A stretch of DNA of 20,057 bases from Anaerolineales bacterium UBA6131. Its GTDB lineage: Bacteria > Chloroflexota > Anaerolineae > UBA2200. The first letter of the stretch is position 1. The number at the start of each line of letters is the position of its first letter. The stretch spans positions 1 to 20,057 of the forward strand of contig DIVN01000019.1 in NCBI GenBank assembly GCA_002435875.1. Reading direction: 5' to 3'. Of this stretch, positions 13,845 through 20,057 are shown piece by piece. The translations under genes were made by a program, and so were the position numbers. A model generated the notes under the pieces. The model made no database searches, was not told where the DNA came from, and saw only the letters and a program-made list of their open reading frames with translations.

Positions 13845-14892
13845 TGTAGGCCTCCGTGGCGCGAGTGACGCGGTTCTGGATCAGAGTGAAGCCAAGTAGG
13901 ATGAAGAACACCACGATGCTGAACGCTGCTGCCACCCCGTAGAGGCGTTGTTCCGATACAAGCTTGTAGGCCTGGGTGATCAGGATCTCCGTGCGGCCGA
14001 ACGGGTTGCCCTGCGAGATGAAAAAGATCACACTGAACTGGTTGAAGGTCCAAATAGTACCCAACATGATGGCGGGCACCATCGCTGGACGGATCATTGG
14101 GATGGTGATGTGGCGAAGCTTCTGCAATCCGGTGGCGCCATCCATCGAGGCTGCCTCGTAGAGTTCTTCGGGAACCGACTGTAGTGCCCCGGTGGCTACT
14201 ACGCTCATGAACGGCCAGCCCAGCCATGTGTTGGCTATCAGGACGCAATAAAATGCCAATGGAAGGAACGAGAGCAAACCTCCGATGGGCGGCTGGGTGA
14301 CTACAAACCAGCGGGTATCGGCAGGCAGGCTGGTGCCCAGCCAGCGGTTGACGATTGCCAGCAGCTGGTTGATGGCTCCGAAGCGCTCGTCGTACATGTT
14401 GCGCCAGGTGAGCGCTGCCACGTAGCCAGGCATGGCCCAGGGCAGCACAAACAGCGAGCGATAGAACCGGCGGCCAAGCAGCCCCTTGGCGTTGAGCACA
14501 AGCGCGACGGTCACCCCGATCACCACGTGCAGGAAAACATTGGCCACGGTCCAGGTGACATTGAAGGCGAAAAGCCGCGCAAAGTTGTAGTTCTCGATTG
14601 CTAGCTTGCTCGTCAGGATCTTTACATAGTTGCCCAGACCGACCATCGGCGGTGCATACTTCTCCCAGGTTGACGGATCCAGCAGATTGAAGCGTAGGTT
14701 CTTGACGCGAAAGTCCGTAAAAGACATCCAGATCTGGAAGATATAGGGAACAAGCGTCACAACTAGCATGGCAAGGGCGGCTGGTAAGATGTACAGCCAG
14801 GCCGTGGTGGATTCGCTGACGCGCTGCTTCAGTTGTGCTAGGCGGCCCTTGGGCTTGCCTTGCCAGGAAGCGGATACTCGAGTAGCTGCCAT
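13837..14892 (-). CDS. Sugar ABC transporter permease, MalF type
   Basis: A 351-residue CUT1-family permease. A polar N-terminus (1-30) precedes helix 1 (about 32-56), followed by a ~50-residue outer segment and further helices (about 106-134, 146-163, 205-225, 266-286, 318-338). The EAA loop is at 241-264 (PEELYEAASMDGATG...), the site that docks on the ATPase. GAGGAGG lies four bases before ATG 14892. It is translated with the overlapping MalG-type gene; upstream, two long hairpins separate it from the binding-protein gene, which may lower permease synthesis relative to the binding protein. Confidence 0.92.
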   Translation of the reverse strand: MAATRVSASWQGKPKGRLAQLKQRVSESTTAWLYILPAALAMLVVTLVPYIFQIWMSFTDFRVKNLRFNLLDPSTWEKYAPPMVGLGNYVKILTSKLAIENYNFARLFAFNVTWTVANVFLHVVIGVTVALVLNAKGLLGRRFYRSLFVLPWAMPGYVAALTWRNMYDERFGAINQLLAIVNRWLGTSLPADTRWFVVTQPPIGGLLSFLPLAFYCVLIANTWLGWPFMSVVATGALQSVPEELYEAASMDGATGLQKLRHITIPMIRPAMVPAIMLGTIWTFNQFSVIFFISQGNPFGRTEILITQAYKLVSEQRLYGVAAAFSIVVFFILLGFTLIQNRVTRATEAYNE

Positions 14893-14907
14893 TTAGCCTC
14901 CTCATCG

Positions 14908-14949
14908 TCGCTGCCGTACGGGGCACCCTGCGCCCGCGGACGGCAGCGA
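14908..14949. promoter_or_regulatory. Intercistronic hairpin 1 between binding-protein and permease genes
   Basis: TCGCTGCCGT (14908-14917) pairs perfectly with ACGGCAGCGA (14940-14949); the 22-nt loop is itself GC-rich. No T-tract follows in either direction. It lies between the binding-protein stop and the ribosome site of the MalF-type gene. Confidence 0.55.
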
Positions 14950-14960
14950 GGGACGGGTCA

Positions 14961-15001
14961 GGCAGCGCGGGCACAGCCTCACTGCTGTTGCCCGCGCTGC
15001 C
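14961..15001. promoter_or_regulatory. Intercistronic hairpin 2 between binding-protein and permease genes
   Basis: GGCAGCGCGGGCA (14961-14973) pairs perfectly over 13 bp with TGCCCGCGCTGCC (14989-15001) around a 15-nt loop. Such structures just after a binding-protein gene commonly block 3' exonucleases or attenuate transcription, as in malE-malF of enterobacteria; this role is inferred by analogy. Confidence 0.6.
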
Positions 15002-15058
15002 GCCCTTGACGGGAACGACTGCGCTGGTGCTAGGCGCGCACCAGAGTCGAACTACTGC

Positions 15059-17473
15059 CTATTGTCCGCGCAGTTCCTTGATCTTGGCGATAATGCTTTC
15101 CTCCGCTGTCTTCAGCGCGGCTGCCGGGTCAGCATTCTCGTCAAACACGGACTTGAGCGCGGTGTCCATGGCTCCCCAGTATGATCCCATCTCGGGAATC
15201 ACCGGGAATGCCGTGCCTTTCTCAAAGGCTTTCATGGCCTGCTGTAGAATCGGATCGGTCACCGATACACCGATGGTAGCCGGAATATCGCCTGCCGGGA
15301 TCTTCATGACCTGGGCCTCAGGGGAGAGGACGTACTGCATGAATCCCCAGCCTGCGGTCAGATCCTCCTGCGTGGCGTTCGCGTTGAGGTAGATGTTCTC
15401 TGTCTGCACATAGCCAGAGAGGTGGCCGTCGCCAACCGTTGGCCAGGGATCGATCACCAGGTTGTCTGCTCCGATAGCCTCGGCCAGGCCGCCCGCATTC
15501 CAGATGCCGTCGATGATGATGCCAACCTTGCCTGCTTTGAACAGGTTGACATCGTTGTCACCGTTGTACTCGCAGGGACCTACATCGGAGAACGAGTCCA
15601 GCAACCTGACCCACTCGACGCCCTTTGCCGTGTTGAAGGCGGGGTCGCCGTTGTTCGTCATCACCTTGCCGCCGATGCCGTTTAGGTGAGCGGCGGAGAA
15701 GAAGAAGCCGCGCTCGAAGTCAGCACCCACGACATCGCCCTGGGTGGCTGCCTTGGCGGACTTGACGAGATCGTCCCAGGTAGCTGGGGCCTGAGCGATG
15801 ATCTTCTTGTTGCGGAACATCACCACGCCCTTGATGGTGTGGGGCAGACCGATTAGCGCGCCCTTGTACTCCAGAGCGCTGAGCGCTGCGCTGTTGATGG
15901 TGTTCAGGAAGGCCCCTTCGGCCATCGTGGAGACGTCAGCGACCAGAGCCGCATCGTGGAACAGCGGCCCCCAGTCAGCGGAGCCGATGAGCACAGTCGG
16001 ACCGCCTCCAGTTGCCGCTGCTGTCTCGTACTTGCCGCGGAGGTCCTCATGCGGCACATACAGTACGTCGAACTTGACGTCAGGGTTGAGCTTCTGGAAG
16101 CCTGCGATCACATTGGTCAGCGCCGGGATCTGCGCTTCCTTCCAGGCGTGCCAAAGTGTGACGGTGCCCTTCAGGCCCGTGGGCAATGCTGGCGGCTCGG
16201 TGCCGCGCAACTCGGCGATCTTGGCCTCGATGCTCATGGATGCAGTTCTGAGAGCGATCTCGGGATCGGCTCCTTCATCAAAGACTGACTTGAGCGCAGT
16301 GTCCATGGCAGCCCAGTAGGCGCCCATCTCGGGAATCACCGGGAACGCCGTGCCTTTTTCGAAGGCCTTCATGGCCTGCTGCAGGATTGGATCGGTCACC
16401 GTCACGCCCAACGCGGCCGGGATATCGCCGGCCTTAACCTTGACAGACTGTGCCTCTGGCGACAGGAAGTATTCCATGAATGCCCACCCAGCGTTCAAGT
16501 CACCGTCGGACGAGTTGGGGTTGAGGTAGATATTCTCAGTCTGCACATAGCCGGAAAGGTTGCCCTTGCCGTAGGTTGGCCAAGGATCGATCACGAGCTT
16601 GTCCGCTCCGATGGCCTCGGCCAGGCCGCCCGCATTCCAGATGCCGTCGATGATTATGCCAACCTTGCCTGCTTTGAACAGGTTGACATCGTTGTCGCCG
16701 TTGTACTCACACGGGCCCACATCGGCGAACGAGTCCAGCAACTTGACCCACTCGACGCCTTCGGCCGTGGCAAAGGCCGGATCGCCACTGGATTCCATCA
16801 CTTTCCCACCGATGCCATTGAGGTGAGCGGCGGAGAAGAAGAAGCCCCGCTCGAAATCAGCACCCACGACATCGCCCTGGGTGGCTGCCTTGGCGGACTT
16901 GACCAGGTCATCCCAGGTAGCTGGGGCCTGAGCGATGATCTTCTTGTTGCGGAACATCACCACGCCCTTGATGGTGTGGGGCAGGCCGATGAGCGCATTC
17001 TTGTAGCGCACGGCACCCAAAGCAGCACTGTTGATGGTCTTGAGGAACGACTCGCTGGCCATGCTAGTGACATCAGCAACCAGGTCAGCATCGTAGAATG
17101 TCGGTCCCCAGTCAGCAGAGCCAATGAGCACGGTAGGTCCACCACCCGTGCCGGTAGCTGTCTCATACTTGCCACGCAGATCCTCGTGTGGCACGTAGAG
17201 GAGATCAAACTGCACATTCGGGTTTTTCGCCTGAAAGGCTGCGATTACCTCAGTCAGCGCTGGGATCTGCGCTTCCTTCCAGGCGTGCCAAAGGGTGACC
17301 TTGCCTTTGGGGCCGCCCGGGATGGCCGTCGGCGGCACAGCAGTAGCCTGCGCCAGCGTCGGCTGTGGCTTCGCCGTGGGCGCTGCCGTTGGCTCCACCT
17401 TGGGTGCGCAGGACGCGAGCACCAGAGCTACAACCAGTAGCAGGCCCAGTAGAGTTGTAGAGTACTTGTTCAC
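15059..17473 (-). CDS. Lipoprotein with two tandem sugar-binding (SBP_bac_1) domains
   Basis: The extracellular binding component of the ABC transporter, about twice normal length (804 versus ~400 residues). GTG 17473 is chosen because AAGGAG lies seven bases upstream; it gives MNKYS, a hydrophobic segment and lipobox LASC (Cys22), followed by a Thr/Pro/Ala-rich linker (about 26-54). Domain 1 covers 56-434 and domain 2 435-804, both beginning KG-VTLWHAWKEAQIPALT. They share long identical blocks, including a run of 67 identical residues (from ALIGLPHTIK to GIGGKVM) and EYNGDNDVNLFKAGKVGI. Differences cluster near the domain N-termini and around NSSDGD/NATQED and SVKVKA/VMKIPA. The joint is a short ELRG-TEPPALPTGL linker. 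Each domain should bind one sugar and present it to the permease pair encoded next. Substrate unknown; galT nearby hints at a galactose-containing sugar. Confidence 0.92.
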   Translation of the reverse strand: MNKYSTTLLGLLLVVALVLASCAPKVEPTAAPTAKPQPTLAQATAVPPTAIPGGPKGKVTLWHAWKEAQIPALTEVIAAFQAKNPNVQFDLLYVPHEDLRGKYETATGTGGGPTVLIGSADWGPTFYDADLVADVTSMASESFLKTINSAALGAVRYKNALIGLPHTIKGVVMFRNKKIIAQAPATWDDLVKSAKAATQGDVVGADFERGFFFSAAHLNGIGGKVMESSGDPAFATAEGVEWVKLLDSFADVGPCEYNGDNDVNLFKAGKVGIIIDGIWNAGGLAEAIGADKLVIDPWPTYGKGNLSGYVQTENIYLNPNSSDGDLNAGWAFMEYFLSPEAQSVKVKAGDIPAALGVTVTDPILQQAMKAFEKGTAFPVIPEMGAYWAAMDTALKSVFDEGADPEIALRTASMSIEAKIAELRGTEPPALPTGLKGTVTLWHAWKEAQIPALTNVIAGFQKLNPDVKFDVLYVPHEDLRGKYETAAATGGGPTVLIGSADWGPLFHDAALVADVSTMAEGAFLNTINSAALSALEYKGALIGLPHTIKGVVMFRNKKIIAQAPATWDDLVKSAKAATQGDVVGADFERGFFFSAAHLNGIGGKVMTNNGDPAFNTAKGVEWVRLLDSFSDVGPCEYNGDNDVNLFKAGKVGIIIDGIWNAGGLAEAIGADNLVIDPWPTVGDGHLSGYVQTENIYLNANATQEDLTAGWGFMQYVLSPEAQVMKIPAGDIPATIGVSVTDPILQQAMKAFEKGTAFPVIPEMGSYWGAMDTALKSVFDENADPAAALKTAEESIIAKIKELRGQ
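15062..17308 (-). repeat. Tandem duplication of the binding-domain coding sequence (1137-bp period)
   Basis: Unit 1 is 16172-17308 and unit 2 is 15062-16171 (the last lacks the linker). Homologous positions are exactly 1137 bp (379 codons) apart. The segment 15774-15847 is identical to 16911-16984 over 74 bp, while other parts differ in both silent and coding positions, so the duplication is not brand-new and is not a simple assembly copy. Confidence 0.9.
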
Positions 17474-17480
17474 TTTCTTG

Positions 17481-17486
17481 CTCCTT
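17481..17486 (-). promoter_or_regulatory. Shine-Dalgarno that sets the GTG start of the tandem binding protein
   Basis: AAGGAG on the minus strand (CTCCTT on plus) is seven bases before GTG 17473. The in-frame TTG 17509 upstream has no such site and would place a charged extension before the signal peptide. Confidence 0.65.
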
Positions 17487-17512
17487 CGTTGGTTTGATCC
17501 AATGGCCAACTC

Positions 17513-19090
17513 TCACAGTTGGCGGTTTGCAGACGGTGCAAAACGACTTGCCTGTACTCTGCCGGTCCTCCCTTCTCCCTGTTGCGGCGCGCCACGATCG
17601 TCCGGAGCCTGCGTTGCCTGGCAGGGATACTCGCATATCACGCCAATGAACTCAGCGGTACGACGCACGATGTCCTCCACGGGCATGGAGGTGAAGAAGA
17701 CAGCCTCAAACATGGCCTGCAGTTGACGCGACACCTTGACATACTCTGGCACACAGGGCCGCCCGCGACCCGCTGCCAGCATCGGCCGGATCACGTCCAG
17801 CGGCAGCTCGCTGCCCGATGGCAGTGAGGTGTCAAGAGGAGCGCCGGCAGAGGCGAGCAGCGCTGACCGGTATACCCCTCCGATCACCATCGGATCCATG
17901 GAGATCTGCAGCAACTCGAGCATCAGCGTGGGTCGTGCACATTGCCGAAGAACCACGTAGCTCACACCACCGAGGGTCGCTACCGGCGCTGTGCCTGGTG
18001 CGGGGGGCACAGGCACGCAACCTACTCTCTCCGCAAACTCATCGCCATGCCAGCGACTCCATTCGCGGAGATTCGCGGCTTCGTATGAACCGCCCAAGGC
18101 CATGGCTACCCTGCCGTGGGCAAAGAGCTGGGGTGCGGTGTCAGCCCTGTATGACACCGCCTGAGCAGGAACGATGCCGTGCACGGCGACAAGCTCGCGC
18201 AGGAAGTGAAGCGCAAGTCTGGTGCCGGGGCTGTCCAGGTTTGCCGTCGTCGGGCCGCATACATCACCACCGGCCGACCAGATGAAGGGCAGCAGCGTGT
18301 AGACTGTGGCTTCGCCGCCCGCAGTGCCGGTCGGCATGGCTAGAGGGTGGGTTAGTCCGTATCGCTCGCGCACCCGCCGCTGCAAAAAGTGGCGTGATGT
18401 ACTCACCAGCTCGTTCCAGTTCTGTGGCGGGGCCAGGCCTTCAGCCGTGAACCAGTCTCTTCGATACCAAAGCAGCGCGGCATCGACGGTGGCAGGTACA
18501 GCGTAGAGCCTGCCGTCATAGGAGTTGGCCTGCAGCACGGCCTGGTGCGCATCACGGGCAAAGGAGAAGGAGTTGGCTGGCATCTGCAGGTCCTCTAGGG
18601 CATAGAGAAAGCCCGCCCGGGCCAGCCCGGCTACCCAGACAGAGTCAAGGACCGCCAGATCCGGTGCCGTCCCGCTACCGATGGCAGCAGTTAGCCGATC
18701 GTGGAATATGCTGTGAGGAAAAGTCTCTGCCCTGATGCGGACTGGCCGTGAGGGGTGAGTGGAATTCCAGACGGCCGAGATTTCCGTGAGGATGCTCGAC
18801 CAACGTGAGTGCTCCATGATTACGCAGCGTATGTCGGAGTCAGGAGCGACAGGCTTTGCCGGGGAGTGGTCTACGAAGGATCCTACTCCTGGGCGGCGAA
18901 CCAACAAGCCTTCTGTAGCCAGATCAGCCAGAGCCTGGCGTACTGGTGCACGGCTAATGCCGTACTGCTGACAGAGGTCACCCTCGGAAGGAATGCGGTC
19001 TCCAGGACGCCAGAGACCACTAGTAATTTGCTCGCGGATCAGCGTCTTGAGCTGGTGGTAGATTGGGATCGGTGAAGCACGGTCAATCAT
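17513..19090 (-). CDS. GntR-type regulator fused to a solute-binding-protein sensor domain
   Basis: From ATG 19090, 525 residues. The N-terminus (about 8-74) is a GntR winged helix: PIYHQLKTLIREQITSGLWRPGDRIPSE, then the recognition helix region ISRAPVRQALADLATEGLL and the wing RRPGVGSFV. From about 86 to 480 the protein resembles a type 1 sugar-binding protein (SBP_bac_1): a long extracytoplasmic-type fold with TAAIGSGTAPDLAVLDSVWVAGLARAGFLYALEDL, GRLYAVPATVDAALLWYRRDWF and VAMALGGSYEA. There is no signal peptide or membrane helix, so it is a cytoplasmic ligand sensor. It lies 39 bp upstream of the transporter's binding protein on the same strand and probably controls that operon and itself. 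The last ~45 residues are polar, Gln/Gly/Arg-rich and outside the domain. A GTG at 19096 is an alternative start; neither has a clear ribosome site. Confidence 0.88.
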   Translation of the reverse strand: MIDRASPIPIYHQLKTLIREQITSGLWRPGDRIPSEGDLCQQYGISRAPVRQALADLATEGLLVRRPGVGSFVDHSPAKPVAPDSDIRCVIMEHSRWSSILTEISAVWNSTHPSRPVRIRAETFPHSIFHDRLTAAIGSGTAPDLAVLDSVWVAGLARAGFLYALEDLQMPANSFSFARDAHQAVLQANSYDGRLYAVPATVDAALLWYRRDWFTAEGLAPPQNWNELVSTSRHFLQRRVRERYGLTHPLAMPTGTAGGEATVYTLLPFIWSAGGDVCGPTTANLDSPGTRLALHFLRELVAVHGIVPAQAVSYRADTAPQLFAHGRVAMALGGSYEAANLREWSRWHGDEFAERVGCVPVPPAPGTAPVATLGGVSYVVLRQCARPTLMLELLQISMDPMVIGGVYRSALLASAGAPLDTSLPSGSELPLDVIRPMLAAGRGRPCVPEYVKVSRQLQAMFEAVFFTSMPVEDIVRRTAEFIGVICEYPCQATQAPDDRGAPQQGEGRTGRVQASRFAPSANRQL

Positions 19091-19151
19091 TGACACAGTA
19101 CAGATCCCGGCGGCCCCGCGCTGGGCCTCACTAGAATGTGAATACTATGCT

Positions 19152-19179
19152 ATTATATGGTAAGCACAATATGCGTAAA
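19152..19179 (-). promoter_or_regulatory. Operon promoter with possible GntR operator palindromes
   Basis: On the minus strand TTTACG (19179-19174), a 16-bp spacer and consensus TATAAT (19157-19152) form a plausible promoter for the regulator-led operon, with a leader of about 55 nt. Between the boxes lies the palindrome-like GCACAATATGC (19164-19174, GCAnAnTnTGC), and around the -10 an inverted repeat TAC-n-AT ... AT-n-GTA spans 19143-19162. Both positions suit a repressor, presumably the adjacent regulator. Confidence 0.45.
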
Positions 19180-19180
19180 A

Positions 19181-19396
19181 AGGCAAATCAGACTGGAGTT
19201 GGCACATTTGTCTTGTTGGCGTGATGCAGGGGCTCGTGCCTGGTGAGGTGCCTCTCAGGCACATCGAGACTCAACGAATACGGCCACCCTTAAGCGCCAA
19301 GCGGCTGGAGAGGGTAGCCGTGAACTGCCAAACCTTCTAACCCCCGCTCACGTGCGCTACCATGTCGTTGAGTCCGTTTTCTGGAGTAGAAGTCGA
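19181..19396. other. Intergenic stretch with one hairpin
   Basis: No gene is supported. GTGCCTG (19236-19242) pairs with CAGGCAC (19256-19262) around a loop that itself contains GAGGTGCCTC. It lies downstream of the acetyltransferase gene on the minus strand, but no T-tract marks it as a terminator. Confidence 0.35.
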
Positions 19397-19882
19397 TCAC
19401 CCCTCTGTCTGAGGTCCTGCCCCTGCGAGCGAGAGGCGAGCGACTACCTCATCGCCTTCCGTTTCGCCGGTTTCCACAAAGCCGAGCCTGTGGTAAAGGC
19501 GCCTGGCGGGGTTGTGCGGAAGGTAAGATAGAGCAAACTGCTGGTACCCATGTTCTTCTGCCAACATTGTGATCGCCGCGCGTATGGCCTGCCCACCATA
19601 GCCTTGCCTCTGAGATCTGTGGTCCACCATGATTCCTCCAAGCCAGCAACTCCCATCGGCAACGTCCTCAGACCACATCAGAAACCCAATTACCTGCTCA
19701 CCCAGGTAGATGGCCAGGGGTTTCCAGTCACGGCCGTAGCAGCAAAGGGCGAGGTAGTGGGTCGGCTCGGCGGTGAACTCGCGCTGCCAACCGGCAACTT
19801 GCAGCCCGGCTACGTCACGCCAGTTGTCACTACATACCGGACGCAACAGAATCTGGATGGGGGAATCTTTTGAGTCATTCAC
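19397..19882 (-). CDS. GNAT family N-acetyltransferase
   Basis: Transfers an acetyl group from acetyl-CoA to an amine. From GTG 19882 (161 residues) the GNAT elements are: ILLRPV (11-16), a GEQVIGFLMW strand (61-70), the acetyl-CoA pyrophosphate loop QRQGYG (91-96, Q-x-x-G-x-G) before helix QAIRAAITMLAEE, and motif B NPARRLYHRLGFVETGE (124-140). The WLGGIMVDHRSQRQGYG pattern resembles BltD-like spermidine/diamine acetyltransferases; the substrate is not provable here. A TTG at 19900 would add six residues. Neither start has a Shine-Dalgarno; a TATTAT box lies just before GTG 19882, so a leaderless message is possible. It stands apart from the sugar operon. Confidence 0.82.
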   Translation of the reverse strand: MNDSKDSPIQILLRPVCSDNWRDVAGLQVAGWQREFTAEPTHYLALCCYGRDWKPLAIYLGEQVIGFLMWSEDVADGSCWLGGIMVDHRSQRQGYGGQAIRAAITMLAEEHGYQQFALSYLPHNPARRLYHRLGFVETGETEGDEVVARLSLAGAGPQTEG

Positions 19883-19995
19883 ACTCGTATAATACCACAA
19901 CCCCCGCTTGCCCGGAATCCACCACTTTGGGACGCGACGTTTCGACCAACGGGCATTTCCATGAGCTTCTCACAGCCTGCGGTGATTCTTACGCC

Positions 19996-20030
19996 AAAGC
20001 CCTCAGGGACTGACCAACCCTGAGGGCTTT
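19996..20030 (-). terminator. Strong (bidirectional) terminator after the edge tRNA
   Basis: AAAGCCCTCAGGG (19996-20008) pairs perfectly over 13 bp with CCCTGAGGGCTTT (20018-20030) around a 9-nt loop. On the minus strand it begins five bases after the tRNA 3' end, so it most likely terminates that tRNA; the A and T tracts on both sides would let it work in both directions. Confidence 0.8.
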
Positions 20031-20034
20031 TCTG

Positions 20035-20057
20035 TCGGGGCGGACGGATTTGAACCG
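20035..20057 (-). tRNA. 3' end of a tRNA, probably tRNA-Pro (rest outside window)
   Basis: On the minus strand the window edge reads GG-TTCAAAT-CC (T loop and part of T stem), then the T-stem 3' arm CCGTC, the acceptor 3' strand CGCCCCG and discriminator A at 20035. CCA is not encoded. An acceptor pairing of CGGGGCG with terminal C1-G72 is typical for tRNA-Pro; the anticodon is not visible, so identity is inference. Confidence 0.7.

Noticed and set aside
13841..14974. 377-residue minus-strand reading frame overlapping the MalF-type permease
   Set aside because: It lies in another frame of a clear permease gene, is rich in Arg, His and Ser, and has no family features or ribosome site.
15062..17308. 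Assembly artefact explaining the tandem binding domains
   Set aside because: The two units differ at many silent and coding sites in several patches, so they are distinct copies; confirmation by long reads is still listed as a check.
17295..17726. 143-residue plus-strand frame between regulator and binding-protein genes
   Set aside because: Opposite to two clear genes, with no start signal and low-complexity Ala/Gly/Ser/Arg content.

Overview
The window (about 20 kb, moderately GC-rich) reads like the chromosome of a Chloroflexota bacterium, probably Anaerolineae-like. This is inference from the gene set: a PPi-type phosphofructokinase, Thr/Pro-rich stalks on membrane and lipoproteins, a bacterial translin, a Cas4-like membrane nuclease, PolX, and sugar ABC operons led by a GntR regulator fused to a solute-binding domain. 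Both tRNA genes lack an encoded CCA.

Left part (1-2535). The 3' end of a DDE transposase and its repeat-containing IS end are followed by tRNA-Leu(CAA) with its own promoter and terminator, then a PPi-type 6-phosphofructokinase gene. A convergent gene for a membrane-anchored SH3b protein lies behind a long hairpin.

Middle part (2569-11281). This stretch is rich in DNA/RNA-processing genes. polX is on the minus strand. Divergent from it runs a plus-strand series: MBL-fold hydrolase, AlkZ-related winged-helix protein, translin, first half of a Cas4-like nuclease, L,D-transpeptidase, second half of the Cas4-like nuclease, NAD kinase, recN. The key observation is that a single PD-(D/E)XK/4Fe-4S nuclease appears to be encoded in two membrane-anchored pieces. 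A translationally coupled extracellular transpeptidase gene sits exactly between them, at the point that would be the extracellular loop between two membrane helices.

Right part (11320-19090, minus strand). A sugar module follows: an operon of a GntR-HTH/solute-binding fusion regulator, a lipoprotein with two tandem near-identical solute-binding domains, and MalF- and MalG-type permeases. galT follows further downstream under its own likely promoter. No ATPase is encoded in the window, so one must act in trans. Two long GC-rich hairpins separate the binding-protein gene from the permeases, and a terminator closes the operon.

The right edge holds a GNAT acetyltransferase gene and the 3' end of a minus-strand tRNA (probably tRNA-Pro) with a strong terminator.
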